In this document: positions 18,437-27,297 of the stretch, piece after piece
Position numbering within the stretch: the first letter of the stretch is position 1
Layout: every line of letters starts with the position of its first letter
NCBI GenBank assembly: GCA_050485405.1
Contig: JBJHBI010000014.1
Span: 6,526-70,525 of the forward strand
DNA from: Saliniramus sp050485405
Lineage (GTDB): Bacteria > Pseudomonadota > Alphaproteobacteria > Rhizobiales > Beijerinckiaceae
Reading direction: 5' to 3'
Length of the DNA: 64,000 bases
Notes under the pieces: model-generated
The model's input: the letters and a program-made list of their open reading frames with translations, nothing else
The model's database searches: none
Told to the model about the DNA's origin: nothing
Made by a program: the position numbers and the translations under genes

Positions 18437-19242
18437 CACGCGCTCTCCCGTTCCGACGCGCCGGCATCGAGCAGGCTGAACACGGCGAAGTCGCGCGCTA
18501 TCGCGGCGGCGGTCGCCCGCAGATCGTCCCGGTAGCGACCGAGTTCGTCCAGCGAGGTGCGGTTCGTGGAGGAGGTGATCGAGATGCCGCCGAGAGGTCG
18601 GCTGCGGGCATCGAGGATGGGGGTGGCGATGCAGATGATCTGCGGTTCGTGCTCCTCGCGATCGAAGGCGATACCCGTCACGCGGACGTCTTCGAGATCG
18701 GCGCGCAGGGCGCGGGCATCGGTCAGCGTGTACTTCGTGTGGCCATAAAAGCTCTGTTGCGCGATGGCGCGCTCGCGTTCGGTATCGTCGAGAAAGGCGA
18801 GGATCGCCTTGCCGATGCCGGTGCAATAGGCCGGGCCGATCTTGCCCGCATCGGAAAACATCGGGATCGGGCGCGTCGCGTTGCGCTTGTCGACATAGAG
18901 CACCTGCGCGTTGTCGAGCTGCGCGAGGTGGATCGTCTCGCCGGTCAGGGCCGAGAGCGCATCGAGATGGCTGCGCGCGACGGGGGCCAGCGAGGCGCGC
19001 CGCCACGCCGCGTGAGCGAGGCGGATCAGGCGCGGGCCGAGCATGTAGCCCTGGCTCTTGGCATCGCTCGTCAACATCCGCTGGCTGACCAGCGTTTGCA
19101 ATAGCCGGTAGAGCGTGGCCTTGGGCAGATCTGAATCCGCGAGCAATTCGGAAAACCGTACCGGGCGCTCATAGGCGGCGACCTTGTCGAGCAATGACAG
19201 GGCCTTCCCTACGGTTCCATCCGAAGGTGTATGTTCGTTCAC
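18436..19242 (-). CDS. IclR-family transcriptional regulator
   Basis: 268-residue IclR-type regulator: N-terminal winged helix-turn-helix (residues about 10-70, with SELLADSDLPKATLYRLLQTL as the recognition part) and a C-terminal effector domain (AYCTGIGKAILAFL, GGISITSS). Family members sense sugar acids or aromatic acids. Because it is coupled to dgoK and divergent from tctCBA, it most likely controls both in response to a sugar acid. GTG 19242, preceded by a GCGAGG purine stretch, is chosen; TTG at 19272 is the alternative. Confidence 0.92.
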   Translation of the reverse strand: MNEHTPSDGTVGKALSLLDKVAAYERPVRFSELLADSDLPKATLYRLLQTLVSQRMLTSDAKSQGYMLGPRLIRLAHAAWRRASLAPVARSHLDALSALTGETIHLAQLDNAQVLYVDKRNATRPIPMFSDAGKIGPAYCTGIGKAILAFLDDTERERAIAQQSFYGHTKYTLTDARALRADLEDVRVTGIAFDREEHEPQIICIATPILDARSRPLGGISITSSTNRTSLDELGRYRDDLRATAAAIARDFAVFSLLDAGASERESA

Positions 19243-19293
19243 GGCGCCTCGCAGTTCCGGTTTTGCACGCAAACCGGGTTTTTCTTTTTTCCA

Positions 19294-19359
19294 TTGACAG
19301 AATTAGCACCGCGTTTCATCGTTTTCAATAAACGGAACAAGGTTTCACTATTTGGAACC
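19294..19359 (+). promoter_or_regulatory. tct promoter region with two IclR-like operator dyads
   Basis: A TTGACA -35 box lies at 19294-19299; the matching -10 is weak. Two similar dyads follow, GTTTTC-N7-GGAAC at 19321-19338 and GGTTTC-N7-GGAACC at 19341-19359. They match at 12 of 16 core positions and are 20 bp apart, two helix turns on the same DNA face. The form GGTTCCA...TGAAACC resembles IclR sites. They lie between the regulator gene and tctC, where a repressor would block tctC. Confidence 0.6.
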
Positions 19360-19382
19360 GGTAATAAAGGGAGGAAACCAAA

Positions 19383-20402
19383 ATGAAACTTGGTCATAAA
19401 GTCGAATCGAGCACGCGTTCCAAAGGCAAGACCCGTCGTGGCTGGTTGATGGCCAGCGCGGCTGCGATCGTGATCGGCGCCGTCGGCATGTCCGGCGCGG
19501 CACACGCCTATCCCGATCGTCCGATCACCATGATCGTGCCGTGGGGCGCCGGTGGTGGTACCGATGCGACGGCGCGTATCGTCGCTTCGCTGCTCGAGCG
19601 CGAGCTCGGCCAGCCGGTCAACGTCGTCAACCGCACGGGTGGTTCGGGCGTCGTCGGCCATGCCGCGATCGCCGATGCGGAGCCCGACGGCTACACGATC
19701 GGCATGGCGACGGTCGAGATCAACATGATGCACTGGCAGGGCCTCACCGAACTCACCTGGGAGGACTTCACCACGCTCGCGATGGTCAACGAAGACCCCG
19801 CCGCCGTGCATGTGCGCGCCGATTCCGAGTGGGAGACCCTCGAGGACATGCTCGACGCGATCCGCGAGAATCCGGGCCAGTATCGCGCTTCGGGCACGGG
19901 GCAGGGTGGCATCTGGCACCTCGCCATCGCCGGGCTCCTCTCCAATCTCGACATCGATCCCGGCTCCGTTCCGTGGGTGCCGAGCCAGGGTGCGGCTCCC
20001 GGTCTCCAGGATCTCGTCGCCGGTGGCGTCGACATCGTTCCCTCCTCGATCCCCGAGGCGCGCTCGCTGCTCGATGCCGGCCGCGTGAAATCGCTCGCGG
20101 TGATGTCGAGCGATCGCAACGACGCCTTCCCGGACGTGCCGACCACCGAGGAAATCGTGGGTGTGGCGTGGAATATCGGTGCATGGCGCGCGCTCTTCGG
20201 TCCGCAGGGCATGCCCGACGAAGCCGTCGAAGCGCTCACCGCCGCGCTCGAAGTCGTCTATAACAGCGACGACTATGCCGAGTTCATGTCGAGCCAGGGC
20301 TTCGGCATGCGCTGGGCCGTCGGCGACGATCTCGTCACTGTCCTCAGCGACAGCAACGACAATCTCGGCGAGGTGATGCGCGACGTCGGTCTCGCGCAGT
20401 AA
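19383..20402 (+). CDS. tctC: Tripartite tricarboxylate transporter substrate-binding protein
   Basis: Periplasmic binding protein (Bug family) of a TTT importer, 339 residues. The signal peptide (hydrophobic core about 20-40, cleavage near AHA-YPDRPI) is followed by the Bug hallmarks ITMIVPWGAGGGTD and GGSGVVGHAAIA, which bind the carboxylate group. A strong GGGAGG site precedes the ATG. It is first of tctCBA; the intercistronic hairpins after it probably keep its transcript more abundant. Substrate is a carboxylate; neighbouring dgoK suggests a sugar acid. Confidence 0.92.
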   Translation: MKLGHKVESSTRSKGKTRRGWLMASAAAIVIGAVGMSGAAHAYPDRPITMIVPWGAGGGTDATARIVASLLERELGQPVNVVNRTGGSGVVGHAAIADAEPDGYTIGMATVEINMMHWQGLTELTWEDFTTLAMVNEDPAAVHVRADSEWETLEDMLDAIRENPGQYRASGTGQGGIWHLAIAGLLSNLDIDPGSVPWVPSQGAAPGLQDLVAGGVDIVPSSIPEARSLLDAGRVKSLAVMSSDRNDAFPDVPTTEEIVGVAWNIGAWRALFGPQGMPDEAVEALTAALEVVYNSDDYAEFMSSQGFGMRWAVGDDLVTVLSDSNDNLGEVMRDVGLAQ

Positions 20403-20409
20403 ACGGGTC

Positions 20410-20471
20410 GGCCTCGCGCAGACGAGGCCCTCCACGGATACCGGGTCAGACCCTCCAGGCCCGGTATCCGT
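20410..20471 (+). terminator. Two intercistronic hairpins after tctC
   Basis: A 7-bp stem (20410-20416 with 20423-20429) and a perfect 12-bp stem (20434-20445 with 20460-20471) lie in the 206 bp between tctC and tctB. No T-run follows, so partial attenuation or 3'-end protection of the tctC message is more likely than full termination. Confidence 0.7.
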
Positions 20472-20608
20472 TCTCCTTCGAGCGCCTGCCGACCGGACCC
20501 CGTCGCATCAGGCGCTCGCCTTTGTCGATCGACGCTTCATTTCGCATCCGCCCGGCCCGTCCCGCCGGGGTGACGCATGTGGCGTCGGACCTTGTTCGGG
20601 AGACGGTG

Positions 20609-21079
20609 ATGCGGCTCAACGATGCCCTACTGGGTGTGTTGCTGTTGGGTGTGGCGATCACACTCTTTTTCGCCTCGCGCGGGTTTCCCTCGATTCCCGG
20701 CCAGCAGATCGGCGCAGGCGCCTTCCCGACGGTGCTCGCGCTCGGCTTCGCCCTGTGCGGGGGGATCCTCGTCATCTCCGGGATCCGCCACCGCGCGCCG
20801 GCGATCACCTGGGCCGACTGGACGCGCGAGCCGAACGGCATCCGTAACGTCCTCGTCGTCATCGGCCTCGTGATCTTCTACATGGCCTTCGCCAGACAGC
20901 TCGGTTTCATGCTGACCATGGCGCCGGTCCTCTTCGTCATGTTGCGCCTGTTCGGTGTCGGATGGCTGCTTTCGCTGGCGATCGCAATCATCGCCGTTCT
21001 GGGCATGCAATATCTCTTCGGTCGCGTCCTGCTCGTCCCGCTTTCCTGGGGCCTGCTCGCACCGATACGCTGGTGGTGA
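20609..21079 (+). CDS. tctB: Tripartite tricarboxylate transporter small permease
   Basis: 156-residue TctB-type small membrane subunit with four predicted helices (starting MRLNDALLGVLLLGVAITLFF) and the family loop GFPSIPGQQIGAGAFPTVL. It pairs with TctA in the inner membrane. The ATG at 20609 follows a GGAGACGG site; the longer frame from 20522 is rejected because it would run back through the intercistronic region. Confidence 0.9.
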   Translation: MRLNDALLGVLLLGVAITLFFASRGFPSIPGQQIGAGAFPTVLALGFALCGGILVISGIRHRAPAITWADWTREPNGIRNVLVVIGLVIFYMAFARQLGFMLTMAPVLFVMLRLFGVGWLLSLAIAIIAVLGMQYLFGRVLLVPLSWGLLAPIRWW

Positions 21080-21082
21080 GAC

Positions 21083-22609
21083 ATGGGTGGTGCGATCGAA
21101 CAGGCCGCAGGGCTGGTCTTTCAGTGGGACGTTCTCGTCACGATCTTTCTCGCCGCCGTGTTCGGCATGTTCGTGGGGGCGATACCGGGCCTCACCGCGA
21201 CGATGGCGATCGCGTTGCTCGTTCCCGTCACATTCTTCATGGATCCGATCCCCGCCGTCGGCGCGATGGTGACCTGTGCGGCGATGGCGATCTTCGCCGG
21301 TGACATTCCCGGTACGCTCCTGCGCATTCCCGGCACCCCCGCCTCCGCCGCCTATACGGAGGAAGCCTATGCGATGACGCGCAAGGGCGAGGCTGAGACG
21401 GCGCTCGGGGCGAACCTGCTCTATTCGGCGCTGGGCGGGCTCGTCGGGACGGCGGTCCTGATCTTCGCCGCGCCGCATCTCGCGGAAGTCGCGCTGCGGT
21501 TCTCCTCGACCGAGTATTTCTGGATGGCGATGCTCGGGCTCACCTGCGCCGCCTTCATCAGTTCCGGCTCGCCCATCAAGGGGCTCGTGAGCCTGCTGAT
21601 CGGCCTGAGCGTGGCGACGATCGGGCTCAACAATCCCGCCGGCCAGCCGCGCTTCACTTTCGGCCATACCGAGATGATGGGCGGGATCGACTTCATCGCG
21701 GCCATGATCGGCTTGTTCGCGGTCTCCGAGATCCTGCGCAATTCCGCCGGCGGCGCGCCGAACCTTCCCGTTCCGCAGGTGGCGATCCGCAATCCCTTGC
21801 GCGGCTGGGGCACGATGCTGCGCACCTACTGGCGCCAGCAGATTCGCGGCAATACGGTGGGGGTGGGCGTGGGCGCGCTGCCCGGTGCCGGGGCTGATCT
21901 CGCCGCCTGGATCGCCTATGCGGTGAGCCGACGCTTCTCGAAGAACAAGGAAAAATACGGCAAGGGCCATGTCGAGGGGATCGTCGAGGCGACCTCGGCC
22001 AACAATGCCGCCGTGGGTTCGGCCTGGGTGCCGGCGCTCGTCTTCGGCATTCCCGGCGATACCATCACGGCGATCGTGATCGGTGTGCTCTTCGTCAAGG
22101 GGCTCAATCCGGGGCCGACGCTGTTCGTCTTCAACCCGCAGAACATCTACGCCATCTTCCTGATCTTCATCCTGGCCAACCTGATCATGATCCCGCTCGG
22201 CTATCTCGCGATCAAGGCGGGCAAGCAGTTGCTGCGCATTCCGCGCCGCGTGGTCATGCCGGTGATCCTCGCCTTCTGCGTCGTCGGCGCCTTCGCCACG
22301 AACAACGCGCTGTTCAATGTCGGGATCATGCTGGCCTTCGGCATCCTCGGCTTCTTCATGGAGGATAACGGGATTCCGGTGGCGCCGTGTATTCTGGGCA
22401 TCGTTTTGGGCGGCATGGTCGAGCAGCATTTCATCACCACGATGATCCGCAACGACGGCGAGTTGCTCGCCTTCTTCGGGCGTCCCATCGCGGCGGGGCT
22501 CGGGATCGTGACGCTGCTGATCTGGATCACGCCGCTGATCTTCTGGCTGCGTGGCCGCAATCGGCTCCAGCACGCGGCTCCGGGACCCACAGGCTCCGGA
22601 ACCGCCTGA
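21083..22609 (+). CDS. tctA: Tripartite tricarboxylate transporter large permease
   Basis: 508-residue TctA subunit with about twelve membrane helices that forms the transport path. Conserved family segments are visible: GAIPGLTATMAIALLVP, the helix-breaking IPGTPASAAY and the repeat-related GVGVGALPGAGADLAAWIAYAVSR and FGIPGDTITAIVIG. It starts 3 bp after tctB. The complete set tctC-tctB-tctA makes a sodium- or proton-coupled carboxylate importer. It ends 14 bp before a convergent gene. Confidence 0.94.
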   Translation: MGGAIEQAAGLVFQWDVLVTIFLAAVFGMFVGAIPGLTATMAIALLVPVTFFMDPIPAVGAMVTCAAMAIFAGDIPGTLLRIPGTPASAAYTEEAYAMTRKGEAETALGANLLYSALGGLVGTAVLIFAAPHLAEVALRFSSTEYFWMAMLGLTCAAFISSGSPIKGLVSLLIGLSVATIGLNNPAGQPRFTFGHTEMMGGIDFIAAMIGLFAVSEILRNSAGGAPNLPVPQVAIRNPLRGWGTMLRTYWRQQIRGNTVGVGVGALPGAGADLAAWIAYAVSRRFSKNKEKYGKGHVEGIVEATSANNAAVGSAWVPALVFGIPGDTITAIVIGVLFVKGLNPGPTLFVFNPQNIYAIFLIFILANLIMIPLGYLAIKAGKQLLRIPRRVVMPVILAFCVVGAFATNNALFNVGIMLAFGILGFFMEDNGIPVAPCILGIVLGGMVEQHFITTMIRNDGELLAFFGRPIAAGLGIVTLLIWITPLIFWLRGRNRLQHAAPGPTGSGTA

Positions 22610-22623
22610 CGGCGCGCCTCTGC

Positions 22624-23847
22624 TCAGGAGGCTCGACGAAGATCACGGTCCGCGTTGCGCTGCGCCGTCGCCGCGCGATCCGCCGAGCCGTCCTCGCCCT
22701 GACGCACCCGCCTCGCTACGCGACGATTCTCACCGGCACCCTCGCGCGCGACGAGACGCGCGGGATCGGAAGTTCCGGGCAGGCCCGCGCCGGGCGCGAG
22801 GTTCACGCGCAAAGTGGTGAGATTGCGACGGTCGGGGTCAGGGATCACGAGATCGGGTGCGTCGCGCAGACGTTCGAGCGCGCCGGCGAGGCGTCGGTGC
22901 AACTCATCCGCGGCATCCGCAAAAGCGGGATCCACCGCCTCGTGCCAGATCACCGCTCTGTCATGGGCGAGGAGGACGATCGCGGCTGCGCGCACCGTCT
23001 CGCCTTCGCTCAGGAGGGCGATGCGGCAGCTCTTTTCAGCGGCCATCGCCCGTGTCGCCGTGCGGATCGTGTTGACGATCCCGACATCGCGCAGGAGCGC
23101 CGTACGCCCCGTGACGGCGGCGTCGCGCGCATCACGATCGAGGAGGTGTTCCACGCCGGCACGCACGAAATCCGCCTCGCCGCTGAACCGGAACCGCAGA
23201 CGCTCGGCACTCGCCGGTGCCGGAGCCGTCCGGTACGGTTTCTCCGTTCCCAGGGCCGTGCCGGCTGATACCGCGCCCGCCCGGGCGGCATCCGCGAGGA
23301 TCGCATGTGCGCGCGTCGCATGGCGCCCCGTCATATGTGCCGAGGCGCTTTCGATGAAGGGGGCGGCGATGGGCGAGGCGTCGATGGCCAGCGTCGATGC
23401 GCGCGCAAACAGCACGCTTCGCGCTGCGGCGAACACGGCTTCGGCCTCCGTGCGCAGCAGGAACGGGGCGCCGCTCGCCGTGGCGGCGAGACGCGGCATG
23501 CGCCAGCTGCGCCGCAGCAGGCGGTTGTCGTGAATGATCGGAAACAGCCCGCACAGGGTCTCGCCGCGCCACAGCGTCAGCACTTGCAGATCGCGCAAGG
23601 CGTTTTCGTGACGCGCAGCCGCCGCGAGCCAGAGCGGATTGTGGAAAGGATCACACACGAGCGCATGCGCGGCGACCTTGCGCCAGACCGCGGCGAGGCA
23701 CTCCGCGCGCCGTGCCGGCAGCATGCATGCCCGGTAGGCACCCGCCCGGACCGTGTCGAATTGTGCCGGATCGAAGGCTGTCCCGGTTCCGTTTTGCGAC
23801 GCCATCCGCGCCGCCTGCGCCGCAGAATGCCCTGCACGTGCCCACAT
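22624..23847 (-). CDS. GNAT-like (CelD/BioF2 type) protein
   Basis: 407-residue protein resembling the double-GNAT CelD/BcsL or BioF2-like acyltransferases: an N-terminal half with FHNPLWLAAAARHENALRDLQVLTLWRGETLCGLFPII and a C-terminal half with RAAAIVLLAHDRAVIWHEAVDPAFADAADELHRRL. The C-terminus is Arg-rich and probably disordered. Similar in kind to the gene at 51253-52416. Such proteins are often linked to cell-surface polysaccharide modification; no such cluster is seen here. ATG 23847 is preceded by GAGGAGG. Confidence 0.6.
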   Translation of the reverse strand: MWARAGHSAAQAARMASQNGTGTAFDPAQFDTVRAGAYRACMLPARRAECLAAVWRKVAAHALVCDPFHNPLWLAAAARHENALRDLQVLTLWRGETLCGLFPIIHDNRLLRRSWRMPRLAATASGAPFLLRTEAEAVFAAARSVLFARASTLAIDASPIAAPFIESASAHMTGRHATRAHAILADAARAGAVSAGTALGTEKPYRTAPAPASAERLRFRFSGEADFVRAGVEHLLDRDARDAAVTGRTALLRDVGIVNTIRTATRAMAAEKSCRIALLSEGETVRAAAIVLLAHDRAVIWHEAVDPAFADAADELHRRLAGALERLRDAPDLVIPDPDRRNLTTLRVNLAPGAGLPGTSDPARLVAREGAGENRRVARRVRQGEDGSADRAATAQRNADRDLRRAS

Positions 23848-24049
23848 ATCGACCTCCTCGTTCTGCTGCCGCCCTGTTCCGTTACGGAACGTTCGGGACA
23901 GGCTGATCCCCCGCAGGCGTTAACGGTTCAAAAACCATACCGGTTTGCGGGTGATGGACGAGGAGGAGGGCGGTAAGTGTTTGTTAGGGTTAACGAAAGG
24001 TAAATTTCTTGACGCTTTGAGGCCCGGAATCGGCGCGCGGGAACGGCTA

Positions 24050-25273
24050 TCAGCCGCCCCAGGAGACACGCAAAGGGTTGTCGGCGAGCGCCTGCGCATC
24101 GGGGCGGTCGATCCCCGGCTGGCCGAGAAAGGCCTGCCACAGGGCATCGACATCCTCGCGGGTCAGGTCCTTGACGATGAAGACGAGGCGCGTGCGCCGG
24201 TCCGCATCATCCGGCCAGGCATCGAGGATGGCGGGCACGTGCACCACGTGCTGCACCCCGTGAAGCACCACCGGGCGCGCGGGGTCCTCGGCCAGACAGA
24301 CGAGCCCCTTCACGCGCAGGAGCTTCGCACCGTGGCTCGCGCGCAGAAGATCGAGGAAAAGATCGAGACTGCGCTGGGGTACGGGCGCGTCGCTGGTCAG
24401 GCAGAAGGCGCGGATCGACGCGTCGTGACGGTTTACGTCATGATGATGATGGTGGTGGTGATGGCCGTGATCGTGATCGTGACCATGATCATGATCATCA
24501 TGCCCATGGTCGTGATGATGATGGTCGTCACCATGCTGGCGGCGATGCGCCTCGGCCTCGGCTTCCGCGACCGCCTCCGCCGAGAGCCAGCCGGCGACGT
24601 CGCCGATCTTGCCCTGCGTGGTGAACAGTCCGGAGGTGACGAGGCTCTCCAGATCCAGAGCTGCGCCGGCATCGCGGATCTCGGCGCCGGGATTGAGCGC
24701 CTCGAGGCGGGCGGTGAGGGCTGCGACCGCCGTCATATCCGCGAGATCCGTTTTCGACAGCACCAGCCGATCGGCCATGGCCGCCTGCCGCACTGCCTCC
24801 TCATGCGCATCGAGCGTGGACGCGCCCGATACCGCATCGACGACGGTGACGAGGCCCTGTACGGCAAAGCGCATCGAGAGATAGGGGTGGTAGAGCACCG
24901 CATGCAGGATCGGCGCGGGATCGGCGAGCCCGGTCGTCTCGATGATCACGCGTTTGAAGGGAGTTATGCGGTCGTTGTCGCGCTTGCGCAGGAGATCCTC
25001 GAGGGTGTGGATCAGATCCCCGCGCACCGAGCAGCACAGGCAGCCGGCGGAGAGCAGGATCATGCCCTCGTCGACCGTCTCGACCAGCATGTGATCGAGC
25101 CCGATCTCGCCGAACTCGTTGACGATCACCACCGTATCGGCCATGGCGGGATCGTTGAGGATGCGGTTGAGCAAGGTGGTCTTCCCGGCACCGAGGAAAC
25201 CGGTGAGGATCGTCAGCGGAAGAGGCTCCGGGCGTCGCGAGGCGGCGGGGGCCTGTGTATTCCGTTCGGTCAT
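24050..25273 (-). CDS. CobW/COG0523-family metal-chaperone GTPase with His-rich segment
   Basis: 407-residue GTPase of the CobW/ZNG1 family, which delivers zinc or cobalt to target proteins. Walker A GFLGAGKTT is at residues 25-33, the metal-binding GCLCC motif is near residue 80, and a roughly 30-residue stretch of mostly His and Asp near residues 248-278 (DNA about 24440-24530) should bind metal. The CobW C-terminal domain follows with RVKGLV and AIL. It starts 5 bp after the EamA gene ends, so the two are probably co-transcribed. The exact metal is not evident. Confidence 0.9.
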   Translation of the reverse strand: MTERNTQAPAASRRPEPLPLTILTGFLGAGKTTLLNRILNDPAMADTVVIVNEFGEIGLDHMLVETVDEGMILLSAGCLCCSVRGDLIHTLEDLLRKRDNDRITPFKRVIIETTGLADPAPILHAVLYHPYLSMRFAVQGLVTVVDAVSGASTLDAHEEAVRQAAMADRLVLSKTDLADMTAVAALTARLEALNPGAEIRDAGAALDLESLVTSGLFTTQGKIGDVAGWLSAEAVAEAEAEAHRRQHGDDHHHHDHGHDDHDHGHDHDHGHHHHHHHHDVNRHDASIRAFCLTSDAPVPQRSLDLFLDLLRASHGAKLLRVKGLVCLAEDPARPVVLHGVQHVVHVPAILDAWPDDADRRTRLVFIVKDLTREDVDALWQAFLGQPGIDRPDAQALADNPLRVSWGG

Positions 25274-25278
25274 GCATC

Positions 25279-26184
25279 CTACTCCGTCAGGGCGCGGCGC
25301 GTGGCGAGCGCGCGGCTGCGCCGGTTTTCCATGAGCACATTGGTGGCGACGGCACCCACGACAAGGGCGCCACCGAGGAATTGCAGCGGGACGAGCCGCT
25401 CGCCGAGCAGGATCGCCGAAGCGGCGGTCGCCACCACCGGTTCGGCGCAGAAGGCGAGGCCCACGACCACCGCCGAAGCGCGCACCAGCGCGACGAGCTG
25501 GAAGAACAGCCCCGCCATGTAGGTCGCGATCAGGAGCGCCACCGCGCCCGGCGCCACGGCGAGAGCTGCGGGCGGATCGAGTGCACCGAGCACGCCACCG
25601 ACGACGATGCAGGCCGGGATCGCGGCGAGGTTCACCCAGACGATCTTGGAGAGCGTCGTGGTTCTGGCGGCACGGGTGCCGGCGAAGAATTGCAGGGTCG
25701 CCGAGATGCTCGCGAGCCCCGACAGCGCGACGCCCCGCCAGTCGAGTTCACCGAGCCCGGGGCCGATAACCAAAGCGACGCCCGTGAAGGCGATGCCGGC
25801 GAGAACGAGCAGGGCGGGCCGCAGGCTCCCCCCATCCACCACCGGAGCGAGCAGGACGATCACGATGGGAAAGGTGAAGAAGATGACCACCGCCACCGAG
25901 ACGGGGATGAAGGTCACCGCGCTCATATAGCCGATCCCGACGCCGACGCCCCCCAGCGCGAGCGCGATCATGGCCCGCCCTTCACCCTCGGCGATGCGCG
26001 GCAGGCGCCTCCAGACCAGGGCGATCAGCGCGGCGACGAGGAACATCGCCACGACGCGGTAGAGCGCGACGGATACGCCCGACAGCCCCGAATCGGCGGC
26101 CATGCGGGCGAAGACGATGCTCACGCCGTAGGCTGTCGCGCCGGCGCCCGCGAAAGCGAGGCCGAGGCCGGGTGCGGCTGACAT
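25279..26184 (-). CDS. EamA/DMT-family transporter
   Basis: 301-residue drug/metabolite transporter with ten predicted helices in two EamA repeats. Typical elements are GATAYGVSIVFARMA, ALYRVVAMFLVAALIAL and, in the second half, LSGLASISATLQFFAGTRAA. Substrate unknown. ATG 26184 is chosen since the longer frame would run through the 129-bp gap before tadC. It immediately precedes the CobW gene. Confidence 0.87.
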   Translation of the reverse strand: MSAAPGLGLAFAGAGATAYGVSIVFARMAADSGLSGVSVALYRVVAMFLVAALIALVWRRLPRIAEGEGRAMIALALGGVGVGIGYMSAVTFIPVSVAVVIFFTFPIVIVLLAPVVDGGSLRPALLVLAGIAFTGVALVIGPGLGELDWRGVALSGLASISATLQFFAGTRAARTTTLSKIVWVNLAAIPACIVVGGVLGALDPPAALAVAPGAVALLIATYMAGLFFQLVALVRASAVVVGLAFCAEPVVATAASAILLGERLVPLQFLGGALVVGAVATNVLMENRRSRALATRRALTE

Positions 26185-26313
26185 GGATCCTCTTTGCGTC
26201 TCGAACCGGCGACGGGCGGATGCGCGTCCCGCCCCGCATCTAGCAAAGCCGGGCGCGAATGGCCATGGCGCGCGGCGCCGGTCACCCATGCGCGACGAGA
26301 GCATCGACGAGGT

Positions 26314-27279
26314 TCACTGCCAGTCGAAGACCTGGATCAGGGCCGGGGTCATGATCACGGCGAAGAGAACAGGCAGGAAGAAGAGGATCATCGGGACCGT
26401 CAGCTTCGGCGGCAGGGCCGCAGCTTTCTTCTCCGCCTCGTTCATGCGGTGGTCGCGGCTTTCCTGGGCGAGGACGCGCAGGGCCTGACCGATCGGCGTA
26501 CCATAACGCTCCGCCTGGATCAGCGCCGTCGCAACGCTCTTGACCGGCTCGAGACCGGTGCGTGCGGCGAGGTTCTCGTAGGCCTGCTTGCGTTCGGGCA
26601 GATAGGACAATTCCGCCGTCGTGAGTGCTAGTTCCTCGGCGAGCGCGATGGAGGCGCGCCCGACCTCCGTACTGACCCTGCGAAAGGCCTGTTCGATGGA
26701 GCTGCCGGATTCGGCGCAGATCAGCAGCAGGTCGAGGGCGTCCGGCCAGGCGCGGCGGATGGATTGCTGGCGCTTCTGCGTGGCGTTGCGCAGGTAGATT
26801 TCCGGCGCCTTGATGCCGAGATAAGCGGCGAAGATCACCGCGCCGAGCTGGATGAACAGCCCATAGCCGAAATTCTCGATGAAGAAGAGATAGAACGCGG
26901 TGAACAGCGCAAAGCCGATCGGCAGCACCAGCCTGAAGACGAGGAAGGTGTATTCCGCCTTCTGGCCCCGGAATCCGGCTTGCGTGAGCTGGGTCTTGGC
27001 CGTTTCGGTTCCGAGCCAGTCGGAGAGCTTGAACTGCTCGACGAATTGCCGGATGCGCTCCGCCGGACGATGACGCAGGGAGCCGCGGTTCTGGCGCGAC
27101 AGCCGTTCGCGTTCACGGGCGCGGAGCTGGTCGCGTTCGATGGCGACCGCCTTCATCCGCTTTTCGAGACTGTCGTTGGCGATGAGCGGCATGGCGAGGG
27201 TGAAGACCGTCGCAACGGCTGCGATCCCGGCGAGTATCATCGCCAGGAATTGCGGATCGGAAAGGGTCTGCATGATCAT
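26314..27279 (-). CDS. tadC: Type II secretion/Flp pilus inner-membrane protein TadC
   Basis: 321-residue platform protein of the Flp pilus with a GspF-type (T2SSF) domain; it works with TadB as the inner-membrane base used by the CpaF ATPase. Three to four helices, at about 10-30, 120-160 and the C-terminus; the T2SSF core includes DALDLLLICAESGSSIEQAFRRVS. Last gene of the cpa/tad set. A second ATG two codons in (27273) is an equal choice. Confidence 0.93.
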   Translation of the reverse strand: MIMQTLSDPQFLAMILAGIAAVATVFTLAMPLIANDSLEKRMKAVAIERDQLRARERERLSRQNRGSLRHRPAERIRQFVEQFKLSDWLGTETAKTQLTQAGFRGQKAEYTFLVFRLVLPIGFALFTAFYLFFIENFGYGLFIQLGAVIFAAYLGIKAPEIYLRNATQKRQQSIRRAWPDALDLLLICAESGSSIEQAFRRVSTEVGRASIALAEELALTTAELSYLPERKQAYENLAARTGLEPVKSVATALIQAERYGTPIGQALRVLAQESRDHRMNEAEKKAAALPPKLTVPMILFFLPVLFAVIMTPALIQVFDWQ

Positions 27280-27297
27280 CGCCTGGCTCCGTTCCGG

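Noticed and set aside
20627..22573. 648-codon minus-strand reading frame
   Set aside because: Shadow of tctB/tctA: mostly Arg, Asp, Glu, His and Gly with no domain. The plus strand has the proven-looking TTT permeases.
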